64,000 nt of DNA from Scilla litardierei (taxonomy: Eukaryota; Streptophyta; Magnoliopsida; Asparagales; Asparagaceae): contig CM061140.1 in the NCBI GenBank assembly GCA_030789695.1, forward strand, positions 175,050,319 through 175,114,318, written 5' to 3'. Below, piece by piece: positions 1-11,820 of the stretch. The position numbers and the translations under genes were made by a program. Positions within the stretch are counted from its first letter, which is position 1, and every line of letters begins with the position of its first letter. The notes beneath the pieces were generated by a model. That model ran no database searches, had not been told where the DNA came from, and saw only the letters and a list, made by a program, of their open reading frames with translations.

Positions 1-110
1 TCAGGCCCTCCCGGGGAAGAGGAGCTGTGGTCTTCATGAAGGATGTGGGTGTCTGCCTCCCTATTAGTGAGCGGCCCTGTGGGCCCTTGGTTGGTGGGAT
101 GAGCCGACAT
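1..110 (-). CDS. Start of a gypsy gag ORF (partial)
   Basis: On the minus strand an ATG at 110-108 opens a frame without stops to the window edge. The peptide begins MSAHPTNQGPTGPLTNRE, polar and low in complexity, as gag N-termini often are. It lies about 50 bases after the LTR/PBS junction, where gag is expected. No recognisable gag domain falls inside the window, so the call rests on position and the open frame only. Confidence 0.5.
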   Translation of the reverse strand, partial: MSAHPTNQGPTGPLTNREADTHILHEDHSSSSPGGP

Positions 111-896
111 TATTGATGACGTGGATGCTGACTCTATTTCCCACAGATGGCACCAACTGTTGACGGGTAAATCCGTCACACAGTAACATGGTGCTAATGA
201 GGACGTCTCTGGTGACGCAGCGCTTTGTCAACAGAAGAGTAGACCCCGAGAAAGAGCAAACCCGAGGCGGGAAGAGCTAAGTCAGAGTTGTTCGGTTGAA
301 GCCCGACCTAACCCCAAGCCAATTCTGTATGTCTCCAACACAGAGAGATCGTCGGGGGGGGGGGGGGGGGGGGGGATCGGATCTGGGTTCCGACCCAAAT
401 CCCATCCGATGCTTACGTTAGTGGATGACTCAAAAGGAGCTCGAGGAAGGTAGGTCCGACCTATTGGGAGGTCATCCGATTACTGCCACGCTGAACTATG
501 TGGGAAGAAATATGGAGTGGAAAGAGATAGTTTGAGTGTCAGAGTATCTGGGTGATCTGTATCTCTGAGAGTTGATCCCGTCTTTGTCGTTAAGGTTACC
601 CCCATTAGTGCCGGTAGTGGATAACGGGCTTGACCTTATGGCGTCATGACTGTTCCTGAAAAAGAGTACGATGGCTGACCACTTCCTTCGCCACCACTAA
701 TCGACCCACTATTAACGAGCCCTAAATACTCGGGGGCTAAACGGACGAATGAGCTGCTGCTTTGACTTGGTAAGCGGGCAACGTCATGTACTTGCTTCTG
801 GGCCTTTGGGCTGAGGCGGCGTATTTGTTATTGTGTTCTTTTATTAAGATTAAATACATTTCTCTCCGCTACATGGGCCGGCCCAATATAGTAACA
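1..896 (-). mobile_element. Ty3/gypsy retrotransposon, 5' end (LTR, PBS, gag start), continues off the left edge
   Basis: Read on the minus strand, positions 896 to 161 form an LTR (736 bp) that starts TGTTACTATATTGGG and ends CCCGTCA, so it has the TG...CA termini. Directly after it (about 158-140) comes TTGGTGCCATCTGTGGGAA, which resembles the primer-binding segment of plant gypsy elements. An ATG then opens a reading frame at 110 that runs to base 1. A diverged second copy of the LTR lies at 44173-44910. The LTR contains a run of 22 G (354-375) that the other copy lacks. The motif ACGTAAGCATCGGATGG near 400 is of a kind common in gypsy LTRs. The bases flanking the LTR (160 and lower, 897 and higher) do not match, as expected when only one end is in view. 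Orientation and class are well supported; the family is not determined. Confidence 0.8.
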
Positions 897-1082
897 AAAT
901 CTATCGATGTATCTTTAATATGAATGATAGCAATCTAATATGAATATTGAATGATACCGATCGTTAATTGATATTGCCAACTGGGCAAGCTCATGGTATT
1001 CTTGCTATATGTTGTTTGAGATCGGGTATGCATTCAGCATGAAAACACTCAATGGAAACACAGCCAGCAGAAGTCCCTACAG

Positions 1083-2858
1083 CTACAGCTCGATCTTCAG
1101 GATTCTACTCAGCGGAACCGAGGGACTCTCGCTCCCATCAGCTCCCTCGCCGATCCCTACCAACTGCCCTCGCTGGCCACCGCCGAAATCAACACTGAGG
1201 CCGGCGTCGATCCCGCTCACGTCAAGGCACCTCATCGCCACGCTCTGCACCGACGTGTCATCGGTCTCCACGTGGAACCTCTCCAGCCCGACACCGTTGA
1301 TGCTAAAGCTCATCGATTTGTTGATCGCAGGAGCTGTGCAGCTTCTAAATGCCTCCTCCAGTTCTCGTGCCACTTGCCCCATGGTCGGCCGATCCTTGGG
1401 CGACTTCACCACGCATCTGAGCGCCAGCCCCCCCATCTTCAGCATCATCTCCATGCTGCACGCCTCTAGCAGCAGATTGGCATCGATTATCTCCTCCACC
1501 GCCCCTCTCTCCAAACTCGGCCTTGCCTGAAATTTCCTTGAAACTAAGATCTCAATCTGACTCCAAACTGAACTCTCGAGTCACCAGCTATACGTACCCA
1601 GTCGACGATATGGTACTGCGTTTCGGGCCTCGAGTTGTCGACGGCACGCCGAGCAGAGACGAGCTGCAGGAGTATCACCCCGAAGCTGTAGACGTCGCTG
1701 AAAGGCGTGACGTGGCAGCTGGAGCAGTAGGCGGGGTCCAAGTAGCCGGGGGTGCCTTTGATCTGGCTGCTGACGTGCGACGCGTCGCCCACCGGCCCCG
1801 ATCTCACCAGCCCGAAGTCCGAAACCTTGGCCTCGAACCCCTCTCCGATCAAAATGTTGCTGGGCTTGACGTCCCTGTGGATGATGGCCCCTTCATGGAG
1901 ATGAGCTATGCCTGCATTTAATAGACCATTTCAGTTTTGATCCTCAGCTACAATATTGTCGAACACCAATCACCTTTTGCAGCTCCAATGGCTATGCCCA
2001 CCCTCTGCCTCCAAGATAGCGTCTTCCGTTTTTTCCCTGTGAAGAGTTGTATCATGAATCATGATCCTTGCGAGTAATTCAAATCATCTTTAAAGAAATC
2101 TCACCAGCGATGTAGTCGAGCAGAGAGCCATGGGGAACATACTCATAGACCAGTATCTTCTGATCTGTGCAACAATTTTCAGTAGATTAATAAACTTTAT
2201 AACACAAAATCTCTTGAAATTTTCTCTTCTTACCGGCTTCCTGGCAGTAGCCAACCAATCCCACGAGGTTCGGATGCTTGACTCTCCATAACAGCTCCAC
2301 CTCTAAACCAAGAAACATATATACCTTTTTATAGCAAACTGCGTGCACAAAATCAGAAATCAGACAAGATGATCGTACCATTTTTGAATTCTCGTATGCT
2401 CTCATAAGAATCGGCATGTGCCCTCTTAATCGCAAGAACCGTCCCCCCCTCGTCGAATGCACCCATGTAAACGTTTCCAAACGCCCCCGAGCCCAGCAAA
2501 CACTCCCTGCTGAAGCAACTGGTGGCCCTTTCGATCTCTTGAAAACTGAACCGTCTCAGGCCGGTCTCTGCCCAAGAGAGAACACAATGCATCACACACT
2601 CAAACGCTAGTCTCATCGCGAAAAGAGCGAAACAAGGGGAGCAATGAACACACCTTTTGTGGAGAGCCTGTACTTGTATCGGTACAAGTATATCCTCTTG
2701 ATGCAGAAGCACAACATGGCCGCCGATACAATAGCAGCCACGCTGACCACGGCCGCAACCACCACCCCGGCGCTTGGAAAACTCTTGGACTCAACCGCGA
2801 CATCCAGCGGGGTGGATGTCACCGGCGAAGCAACGGGTGGTAAGTAACGAAGTCTCAT
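1083..2858 (-). CDS. Receptor-like serine/threonine protein kinase, 7 exons, 447 aa
   Basis: Exons on minus: 2858-2654, 2567-2379, 2302-2234, 2164-2105, 2036-1974, 1911-1598 and 1526-1083. All introns are GT-AG and the sum is 448 codons with stop. Residues about 30-55 form one hydrophobic membrane segment (AGVVVAAVVSVAAIVSAAML) followed by a basic stretch. The kinase domain follows: glycine loop GSGAFGNV (94-101), lysine of AIK (Lys116), HRD with VKPSN (207-214), DFG (227-229), GTPGYLDPAY activation segment and DVYSFGV. All catalytic residues look intact, so an active Ser/Thr kinase at the plasma membrane is likely. The C-terminal tail (MSFSINGVGLERFHVE) is typical of one plant RLK subgroup that I cannot name. 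Only about 30 residues precede the membrane segment and no signal peptide is visible, so an upstream exon may be missing or the ectodomain is tiny. The start used is the first in-frame ATG of exon 1. Confidence 0.9.
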
Positions 2859-4830
2859 GTCCAATGTGCATAGAATGTTTTTCAGGGCTATCCTCTTTGA
2901 TCATCAGATTAGGATACTATGAAGGAGCCAATTTTAGGATTTGTGATTTGAACGGGTCTTTTTGGAGGACGGCATTTGTCTATGACTGGACGACATATGT
3001 CAAACAATGTGTTGCTTAATGTGTTGATGATAACATCATCTACTATATGTATATTGCAATATGTAAGTGGGTGTTGGACCATACATATGGATCACTCTTT
3101 CCTGACAGGTGAGGGCAACTAATTTTTCTCTATTTTCATAATCAATCAGCAAGAGAACAAGACTTGCAGCAGCAGTAGAAGATTTTCTGTTGATTTGATC
3201 ATATTAGTTATATTCTCAACTTAATTTGGTGTTTTCTTCCTCTTTGACTGCATTTACTCTGAGTTATCTGCTGCCTTGCAATATATAGAGTGGTTCACTT
3301 ACGGACGGTGATGAGTACAAAATGTTTGAGTCCTAGGTGTGATTTGAATACAATATTATAGCAATTGGATGTGATTTGAATACAATATTAGAAGTTGGTT
3401 CATGTTTTGCTGTTTTTAGTGAAAGATTATGTGGAAGTTGTGTCGATGGAGGCGCTGAAGAGTAATGAAGATATGCAGACGAGCTATCTTGTACAAGGCT
3501 AGCTCGCATGTGCTCTGGATCCTATCTATCTGGCTCTGCACAAGTCAGATACGGGGATTTCAAGCTAATGGACTTCTACAAGCATGGATTCTCAGATCGG
3601 ATGATCGACGGCTCATAGCTCGGCAACTCTAAGGTCCGAGCTTCGGATAGCTCGGCCCGGCACTTCGTCAGCTTGGTCTCAAGTATGGAGTGCGACAACA
3701 CGGAGGGGCCGACCATAGGATGCAGTGTCGTATTCCAAGTAGAGTTGTGATTGGATTAGACCTTCGTTTGAGTCGAAATTCTAGGCTAATAAGAATTCCT
3801 CTTCCATTAGAACATCTATTGTGTCATAGGCTATATAAGAGGTTTTTAGTCGAGGGGTTTGGGTGATCGTTATTGTGATCAATCATTATTGTGGTATTAA
3901 GATCTGTGAGCTGTCATTATTGAGAGTCAAATTTAAGAGATTGTGTTGAGAGCTTTTGCGGAGATCTTGAGTGCTTTTTCTTTTATCCTTCGCTTGATTC
4001 TTGTATCCATTGCCTTCGAAATTTGAAATAGTGAGAGATTGTTGGACTTATATGGTATTTCCAAATTCAAAGAGAAGTCTATTTTGTTTAGTCCCACATC
4101 GGATGTGATGTTGATGTACACAAGTTGAGCTTATATTAGAACTCACTCTATTGTTCTATTAGACTTATAGTATGTGCTGGGAATAAAGGGATGCTCTCGC
4201 GCACTTAAGCCCAAGCAAGGAGCCGATGCCAAATCAAGTCGGGCCAAATGCAAAATCTAGATGGCAGATCCGGAAACCTTTAGCGCGTGCGCACTGGCAT
4301 CGCGCCTTCGCAAGCTGGTTCATGGGTGCGCCCGGGGGTTTTCCCTCGTTTGGCATCTCATTTGGCACAATATTTTGGAAACGGGGCCCTGTATTGTGAG
4401 CGCACACTTACGGGACTAGAGATCGTTGAATCTTGGGGGGTAGTCCGACAGCCCCGCTCTGCACCAATAAAAGTCTCCGATGAATGGAAATATATATTTA
4501 AGTACAGTGCCTTGCACACATAAGTCACTTCTACTGGAATATGAAGTGTAGATTCATACTATTATTTTGTTAATTTTATCCAATACAGACGACATAGCCA
4601 CGAGACAGCAATGAAACCTGGACGGCTGGACGGCTTGATGTGAGACCCATTAATAAAGAGAATTGCTCTCTACACCTCAAACAGAAGTGTGGGGAGGTGA
4701 CAGTTGGCTTAAAATGGGAAGTAATTGGAGGAGAGAGGGTGAGTTGTGAACCTGTGAATTGATTTTCTTTCTATTTTTAGGAAAAATGTCTCTTCCAAGC
4801 ACCACAATTGAGATGTAAATAGCAATTCTC
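2859..4830. other. Intergenic, with LTR-like debris and no gene
   Basis: No conserved ORF was found on either strand. About 3600-4130 has the look of a decayed retroelement end: GC-rich text with repeated 'agctcgg', a TATA-like box in 'ggctatataagagg' (3831-3844), and the phrase 'tagtcccacatcgg' (4089-4102) that recurs in plant repeats. Positions 4160-4530 hold a GC-rich block ending near another TATA-like 'atatatatttaag'. I could not find paired termini, so no element is delimited. The promoter of the minus-strand kinase should lie in 2860-3400. Confidence 0.35.
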
Positions 4831-4833
4831 TTA

Positions 4834-5282
4834 GGGCCTGTTCTTTTGTCAAGAATATGGGAGGGAATGGGAATAGAGACACTATTCATGCACTATTCAC
4901 CCTATTCCAAGTTTGTATTCCAAGCGGTTGTTCTTTTGGACGTGGAATAGAATCATACGTGGCTATTCCAATTTGGTAATGATGAGCACTTTTGTATTCC
5001 AAGCTTTTTGCTTGGAATACAATGGAATCCTTGGGAATGGTGGGCCACACTCTCTCATCTCTCTCTATCTCTCCCCTCCAACTCATCCCCTTTCCACTTT
5101 TTCATTCCAACTCTCCAATCCCAAAAGAACACAAGAATAGAATGTGGGCCCCACTTTCTATTCCAAACCCTACTTTCCATACTCTATTCCACCCAAAAGA
5201 ACACAAAAATTCATATTCCCTCTCCTTGGAATACAAACTTTCACCTATTCCATTTTTCCTATTCCAGCAAAAGAACATGACC
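4834..5282. mobile_element. Tourist-like (PIF/Harbinger) MITE, copy 1
   Basis: Terminal inverted repeats are GGGCCTGTTCTTTTG at the left and CAAAAGAACATGACC at the right (two mismatches), flanked by TTA (4831-4833) and TTA (5283-5285). Two further TGTTCTTTTGG/CCAAAAGAACA pairs lie inside, so the element has nested inverted repeats. It has no coding capacity. The three-base TTA/TAA duplication is the hallmark of PIF/Harbinger elements. Confidence 0.88.
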
Positions 5283-5348
5283 TTAATAAAGTGGTGCCGC
5301 GGAATTCCCTGCATTCACATCCGACGTTCACGGTCTTGAAGTGACTTA

Positions 5349-5961
5349 GGGCCTGTTCTTTTGTCAAAATGTGGCCGAAATTCTTGGTTAAGAGCACTGT
5401 TCATCTACTGTGGCGTTGGATTCCTCCGAGTTAATCCTTGGGTCTGTTCTTTTCGGAGATTAGGAAAATGGGAATGTTGGCTGATGTGGCAGCCAATTTC
5501 GGATTCTCGACGGGCGTTTGTATTCCGCGCAATTCACGCGGATTGCAGCCGAATCCCTACAGCACGGTGGGTCCTCAACAAATCCTGGCCAATCACAAAA
5601 GCCCAGCTTGTTTTTTCTTTGGTTCTTTTTTCTCATTCTGCTGCTCACGTCAACCTGCCAATGATTAACGCCCAGGCGACATTGTTTAGTAGTTTATATT
5701 TAATAATTAATTAATTTAATAAATAATTAGTTTAGGTTTTAGAGTAATCAATTAAATATGAGTGGGTCCTACAACATTTTCTTTCTCCAACTTTCTTCAA
5801 CGAAAAGAACACACTACACGGAGTGGGTCCCACCTCAACTTTCCAACTACACAATCCAACCCCACTTTCTAACAAAAGAACACACTACACCAGATTTCTT
5901 TCTCATCAGAATCCACACTTCTCAACTTTACCAACTTATACTTTCCTACAAAAGAACAGCC
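5349..5961. mobile_element. Tourist-like (PIF/Harbinger) MITE, copy 2
   Basis: This is the same family as 4834-5282 and lies only 66 bases away. The left end is GGGCCTGTTCTTTTG and the right end CAAAAGAACAGCC (a few terminal bases lost), with TTA at 5346-5348 and 5962-5964. Internal AAAAGAACACACTAC copies repeat the terminal motif. No ORF in it resembles a protein. Confidence 0.83.
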
Positions 5962-6223
5962 TTAATTTCTCGACCCCTCCCGCAAGCGTTTCTGGGATGC
6001 AGTGCAGTGTAAATACCGCCAGTTCGGCTCCCACTGTCATTTGAATACGCGTGGTACAAACCGAGCCCAAACGGCTCAATGCCAGCCCATAGAAATTCAA
6101 AAACAGTAGCGTCCCTCATTTAACCCTCAAAATTCGCTCAGAATCCCCGTTTGAACACCAAAAATCTAAATCACAGCCCCCGAAAGTTCCAAAAATAAAT
6201 AAATAAATAAATAAAATAAAGAG

Positions 6224-6610
6224 ATGATGATGTGGGCGGTGTTCTTGGCCCTGTTCCTGCTGTGCGCGGGGATGAGCTTGGTGTTCTTGATCTACATCTG
6301 CGTCATCTGGTCCGCGTCGCTCGGCGGCCCCCCCGATCCGAAGGCGGCGGCAGGCAAGGGGCTGTCGGCGTCTGACCTCGAGAGGCTCCCCGGCGTCGAG
6401 GACGGCGGGCGGGTGAAGGGAACGGAGTGCGCCGTGTGCCTGGACGATATCGAGGCGGGGCAGCCGGCGAGGGTGTTGCCCGAGTGCCGGCACGCGTTCC
6501 ATCGCCGCTGCGCCGACGCCTGGCTCTCGTCAAACGCCGTGTGCCCGATGTGCCGCGGCCGGCTGTTGCTGCCTCCCGATCCTGAGCCCCGGATTGCTGC
6601 TGCTGTTTAG
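6224..6610 (+). CDS. ATL-type RING-H2 E3 ubiquitin ligase, intronless, 128 aa
   Basis: A single-exon ORF starts in ATGATGATGTGG (three adjacent ATGs; the first is used) and ends TAG. Residues 4-30 form a hydrophobic membrane anchor (VFLALFLLCAGMSLVFLIYI). A GLSASDLERLPG stretch (46-57) corresponds to the GLD region of ATL proteins. The RING-H2 finger is complete: Cys69, Cys72, Cys88, His90, His93, Cys96, Cys107 and Cys110, with the ECAVC, PECRHAFH and CPMCR signatures and the conserved Trp100. By family knowledge it is a membrane-anchored E3 that recruits an E2 to ubiquitinate targets; many ATLs are induced rapidly by stress. The coding region is strongly GC-rich against AT-rich flanks. An (AAAT)n tract (6195-6220) sits just before the start. 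The protein is short for an ATL, with almost no tail after the RING. The target is unknown. Confidence 0.93.
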   Translation: MMMWAVFLALFLLCAGMSLVFLIYICVIWSASLGGPPDPKAAAGKGLSASDLERLPGVEDGGRVKGTECAVCLDDIEAGQPARVLPECRHAFHRRCADAWLSSNAVCPMCRGRLLLPPDPEPRIAAAV

Positions 6611-6912
6611 GTTATTGTTTCGGCTGCGGCGGCCCGGCGGGGTTCCTATTTTTGTTTTTGTTGTGTGCTTTGTGCGCACAAATGAGGGTTTTAGATTGCC
6701 GGCGTTGTAGTTGTGGCCAGGATTTCTTCTTCTTCTTTTTTGGGGGGCTGGATTTTGGCTTGAAGCCTGATGTGGAAAAGAGTGGGACTGTCAAATATGA
6801 GATTAATGCCGAAATGGTTTTCTACCATGTATCTTGTTACATATTAGAAATGTGTTACATTGTTTGTACTTTATATGAAACATACATAATATTGATCTCT
6901 TATATATCCTTT

Positions 6913-7040
6913 TTTCCCCTCTCGGTTCATCGGAATTAGGGGCTAATCGTGTGCGTCCCGCGTCCACCAGTGATCGAATCCTGATCGTCCCTGGTGGGGA
7001 AGTAGGGATATATCATTGAGCTAATCTAATGCTCGCGGGT
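6913..7040 (-). mobile_element. tRNA-derived SINE with target-site duplication
   Basis: Reading minus from 7040: a tRNA-like head with an A-box-like TTAGCTCAATGA and, about 35 bases later, a B-box-like GGATTCGATCA. The element ends in a short A-rich tail (GGGGAAAA). It is bounded by ATCTCTTATATATCCTTT (6895-6912) and ATCTCTTATATGTCCTTT (7041-7058), an 18-bp duplication with one mismatch. The insertion lies about 300 bases downstream of the RING-H2 gene. The boxes diverge from consensus, so it is probably no longer transcribed. Confidence 0.75.
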
Positions 7041-7139
7041 ATCTCTTATATGTCCTTTGATACTCATAACTCTCTTCTTGATTTTCGTGGGAGTCCACGA
7101 TGATTTTGGATTCAGTGAAGGAAATGACGGCGAAAAAAA

Positions 7140-7950
7140 TAGTACAAACGGTTGATGCAGAGAATCTGGACTTTAATCGAGCCACGTGGACGAGTATTCT
7201 CGCAACAGGATGGGCCCGGACATGTTGATTTCGACGAACCGATGGGGGAGGTCATTCGTCGAACGCTTGAAAGTGATAAGAAATTAGCTCGTTAGCCTCA
7301 CCGGAGGGGGCTGGCCCTCCGATCAGATTCCGATGCGTACGTAAGCGTTAAGCGAAGAAAGGAGGGGGCGCCGACTAGGGTTAGCTACCGCTAGGGTTTG
7401 TTGAAGATGCCAGGGTTTTGTATGTAGACAAATTGGCATACCTGATAGAATGTTGTTCCCTTCTGCTTATAGGGTCTAAGGACGTCTTCGCCACATCAGA
7501 TGGTCCACCATTCTCTTTTCAACCGAATTGCCAGCCGCTGCCGGGGTTCTAGGCATAATTGTTGGGATTTTGGACGTGCTCATCGTAATCACTATTGACA
7601 AAACTGGCCACGTGCTCCCTGCCAAAAGGTAGTTCGCGTCTCCCCTGGCAACATTGACAGTTCGTATATCATGGATGTGCATGGTGATAACTTCCCGGAG
7701 AGGATGTGGATCGGATCGATTGCCTGAGATCGCGCTACGTGGAGTGGCTTTGGCTGAACTGCCCGAACAAGCGGGTGCTCGGGCCTGGAGGCTATGGAGG
7801 CCGACCTCGGAACGTGGGTGTTGAATTGAGCTGAGTTGGGGCTCGGTCAGGCCAACCCCTTTAGCTTGGCCATGGGGTCTTGGTGACGGGCCCCCGTCTA
7901 CCGTGTTGGACTGGGCCAAAGCGCCGGCTGAGCCCTAAAAGTATTAAGCC
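7140..7950 (-). repeat. Gypsy LTR-like segment
   Basis: The minus strand contains TTAACGCTTACGTACGCATCGGAATC near 7350-7325, close in form to the 'taacttaagcatcgga' block of the LTRs at 161-896 and 44173-44910. The GC-rich text up to 7919 reads without stops on minus (147 codons) but resembles no protein I recognise. Termini and duplication were not found, so this may be a truncated LTR. The assignment rests on the motif and base composition only. Confidence 0.35.
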
Positions 7951-9486
7951 TTTCCCTGGGTGTGCATGAGTCAAGTTGAGTGCATAGATGGAAACGTAAA
8001 TGGGTTGGGTGCTCAGCGGATCCGTATCCACTCAGTGATATGAAACCCATTAAGCTTCGGCAGTTTTGAAATTGGTCATTTTAAGCTATCGTCATGGTTT
8101 TGGGTAATGTGATTCTTGATAATGGTGGATTCTTCCGAATATGCAATAGCGTCAATGTCAATGGTATTAGAGAATAATATGTATCATATAACATATGAAA
8201 AATCTCTTTCACATACATCCATGCGCCGTATTTTCCTTCACATAGTACAATGTGGTTGTAGTTTTTATTCCTCGTGTATTATGTGGGAAAGAAGGCGTCA
8301 TATAGATATATACGAGAGAGATCGATCATATCTTAGATCATATGTTATATGATACCTGTTATTCTTTATAGTATAATCTAAATATAATGACCCCGAGCAT
8401 ATTTTATCTTGGTTAATCGTGCAATATGCGGGAAATGATTTTGCAAAGATAATAGGAAAGCACAAGAATGTTGGGACACAAGCATAATGGTAGTCGTTAT
8501 AAATCCCCATAGTATCTAATTAATCCCTAATTAATATTCTCTCGGATCCGATCAAGCCCAGCCGAGTCCAGATCCGACCCGAATTTGGATCGCTGCATCA
8601 AGGCCCAAGCCAACCTAAACATACGCCCATTTCAGGCCTGGTGCTAGAATTTACAAGAAAACAGTTGATAAAGAATTAATGCATAAATCGCATGTCTAAT
8701 CTTTGATTAGCAAAAGGAATAGAAAGAGAACTGGTGCCAGAATTTACACGAAGAGATATTTCTAGTATTTGAATGGCGTTTTTTTAAAGAGAGAGTAGAT
8801 GTGACAAGAGAAATTGAGAAGTTAAAAGGAGGAGGAGAAGAACAGGAGATCGTTCCCGTTCAATGCATCGCGACGATCAAGTAGGTTCCCAATGTTTTCA
8901 CCTTTAAATTTTCAGTTTTGTTAAATTAGATTTCAATTTAAAGATTTAATGTTGATGGAAATTTTCATGGATTATGTGGTCAATTAAGAAAATTGAAAGA
9001 AAAATAAATACTCAATTTCTTACCAGAAAATAAATACACTGAGGTACACTTGGCAACACAGTTTCTCAGACCAAGGGTTCATTGAAGTTGAAATGAAACT
9101 GAGATTTGCACTCATACAAACCTCGGTTTGTAAAACTCAGATTGGATTTTGAGCCGCCTCATCTTGAAACTTCATTTTTCGAACCCCAGAAAGATTAGCA
9201 AAGGATTCGAAGCCTCTATAGTTATGACTGCAGATAACAAGAGCTTAAAAAACAAGCTTAAGTCATAAAACTTACAAGCTATGAAAAACTTAGCTTGCAA
9301 GAGTGAGAACATAGAGAGAATCACCTTCTCCTTAAAGACACCTAACTTCCACTCTTTCTTTCTAACAGTTCAAGAATCCACACTGGCCAGAGTGAATATG
9401 CACAGTCAGACATCCACCAACATCTAGCCTTGTAGGTGACATTGTCAACATCCAGCAACCATGATTTGCCCCACATTTTGAGTAGA
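7951..9486. other. Intergenic, AT-rich, with one small inverted-repeat element
   Basis: Positions 8181-8355 form an inverted repeat with termini GTATCATATAACATATGA and its complement, about 175 bp, probably a MITE; no convincing flanking duplication was seen. The remainder (8360-9486) is AT-rich with no conserved ORF. Confidence 0.5.
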
Positions 9487-9669
9487 GGAAGACTATATAC
9501 ACCCCTATGTTTAGGGGTGTATGGAATGATTAATGGCCAAAAAAAGATAAAAAACAAAGGGAAAGGCTATGATATGAAATGAAATATGGATGTGATATAA
9601 TTTCCTTAATCGGCAAACAATGATAACATACACCCCTATGCTAGGGCCTAGGGGTGTATATAGTCCTCC
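9487..9669. mobile_element. Small inverted-repeat element (MITE-like)
   Basis: The left arm GGAAGACTATATACACCCCTA pairs with the right arm TAGGGGTGTATATAGTCCTCC over about 21 bases with one mismatch. Each arm carries its own inner palindrome (CACCCCTA...TAGGGGTG). There is no ORF. The superfamily is not determined because no clear target duplication is visible. Confidence 0.6.
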
Positions 9670-11820
9670 CCTTTGAGTATATTAAGGTGAACCAAATTGC
9701 ACACAAGCTTCCAGCTTTAAGGGGAATTGACCCCTTGCAGCATATCACCAAAGGACATGTCCCGATCCATCAAGAACAACTGTTCTCATAAAGAATTTCA
9801 AGCATCTGATCAGCCCAAGACGGCATGAAGAAAGAACACTGATAGGATAACCATACTAAAGAATTCTGATCCCATCACATAGAATTCAACAAACTAACCC
9901 AGTTACATCAATCGTAGTTGGAGTAACCTCCAAGTTAAGATAGGCAGTTAGTATGCGTATGGTTAAATGACATCTGAGGTATACAGAAGTATTCAGTGCT
10001 GATCAACACTCAAAGTTGAGAGCAACCTACTTGAACACTACCATCTTCAGATTAGAGTTGCTTCACAGAACGCTTCGGCAAAACATATGTAAAGTCATTA
10101 TCTTCAATGTCAAATACGAAACCCAGTGCTCTTAAGCTACAATGGCACTGAAGATTATATGTTACATAGCTTCAGGAGTTATATCTAAAGGATAATAGAC
10201 CCATCTGTGAAGCAATATGATAATACATAATGAAGAAGTGCAGATTCTTACGGTAAGATGGAGCCAAGAAATCTATGAATCCATCCCAAATGCAATAACC
10301 AACTTTAACCGAATTATACCAAATTATCCCATGTAACTTATCTAAACCAAGACTGATGCAATAGATAAATTGACTATTACAAGCTTAAAAATTATAATCC
10401 TACAAATGAGAATATAAGCTTTGGCCTCAATATTTCACATACAAATTCTTGTTACATGATCATAATTATCATGAGAGATCCATATAGTATGAATCCATGC
10501 CAACCCCAACCAACCATACTTAGTTCGGCCAAATCCCTAACTCTTATCTTCCTCGATGACCTAATATATACATGCCACATGCCATGGATCACATAGAAAT
10601 TAGTACTATTTTCTTGTATAGGGACAACTTACAAAATTCCCCAGTAGTAAATTGTAAGAATTTATTCAAACCACATGTAACTGAACATCATATAAGATTT
10701 GTGTTTTTTCTTTCCCCCTCCTCCCATTCACCCTTAAATTTACAAAACATCCATCCTAGGACTCTCAGCTGCTCTAACATTTCATGAATAATCTAATGGT
10801 AGCATTCGAGGAAATATCTAATGTTGATTGTTATGAGTCTCATTCAAATATAACCCTCAAGGATAACTTGGATGCTCATGATGATATGTTGCCGAGAAAC
10901 CAACAGTTTGGTCCCGAATACATTAACCAACATCAATTGATGAATTACACCTGATGCAATTTTTTCCTGAGATAGACTATTTGATGCAATTGGGTAGATA
11001 TAACTAACACAAATCACCAGTGTGCTCATTTTCTCCAACACCCAGCTGATCATTTATTTGCTGGTTTCTTAAGAGCTTTAGAAATTACAGTCCTACAAAC
11101 AGGAATGCACCTTTGTTGCCAGCATTTCACACTCAGTTTTATATTTTACTTGAGAGCTCTGTGAAGTATTACATGCCAACCATAACCACAATATAATCTT
11201 TGTTGATCCAATAAAGATCATTGGTTCATTAGAATACACACCATTATACATGACTCAAATTAATTCTCTCTGCCAAATACAAACATGAAACACCTAATTC
11301 AGAATATTAGAACTTCCTCGATGACCAGAGTATTTATAAACTCATGCCAAAGCAACTTCTTCTTTTTCTTATGTATGCCAACCTACAGATTCTTCTAGTA
11401 AAATGATAACAAGTAATTAGAACTTCCAAGTTTCAAGTAACTGATATCCATCATGGAAAACTCATGTATGCAGCAACGACTGTATTCTCTTTTTTTTCAT
11501 GCTAAGAAATCCAGTACAACATTCTTGACTCTCCTAGCATTCTCAAGGAAACAAATGACAAAAATGTACTCTTATGTTAATTATTAGATGTTACTCAACC
11601 AAGCACATATCTCATGTTCAATACAAGGGGACTGGATCCTCCATGAGTTAGCAACTTTAGTCCATATGTAAGATAGATCTCTACATACAATAATGCACAA
11701 AAATAGAGCCGCACAAAAGGGCTCGATTACTATATAAAAGAATTAGAAAATTTACCAAGCTAACAAACAGCAGCATGTACAACCGATGGCCTCTAAATAT
11801 TTTACAGGAGAGAAGGGGTT
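9670..11820. other. Intergenic, AT-rich, containing an old diverged duplication
   Basis: No gene was seen. Segments near 10380-10570 and 11065-11350 share order and wording (for example 'aattataatcctacaaa' against 'aattacagtcctacaaa', then 'catgccaacc', then 'cttcctcgatgacc'), which suggests an ancient tandem duplication about 690 bases apart. The 3' untranslated region of the minus-strand RING gene should occupy the right end. Confidence 0.4.

Noticed and set aside
354..375. 22-base G run as a G-quadruplex or gap filler
   Set aside because: It sits in an LTR where the other copy has only five Gs; likely slippage or a sequencing/assembly effect, so no function is claimed.
1009..1530. 173-codon plus-strand ORF
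   Set aside because: It is the complement of the last exon of the receptor-like kinase, whose protein is clearly conserved; the plus reading is a Ser/Pro-rich shadow.
3831..4102. Complete LTR or Cassandra-type TRIM
   Set aside because: A TATA-like box and 'tcccacatcgg' were seen, but there are no paired termini and no 5S-like A/C boxes.
6913..7040. Possible tRNA gene
   Set aside because: A- and B-box-like blocks are present but there is no cloverleaf; the long target duplications and A-rich tail make it a SINE.
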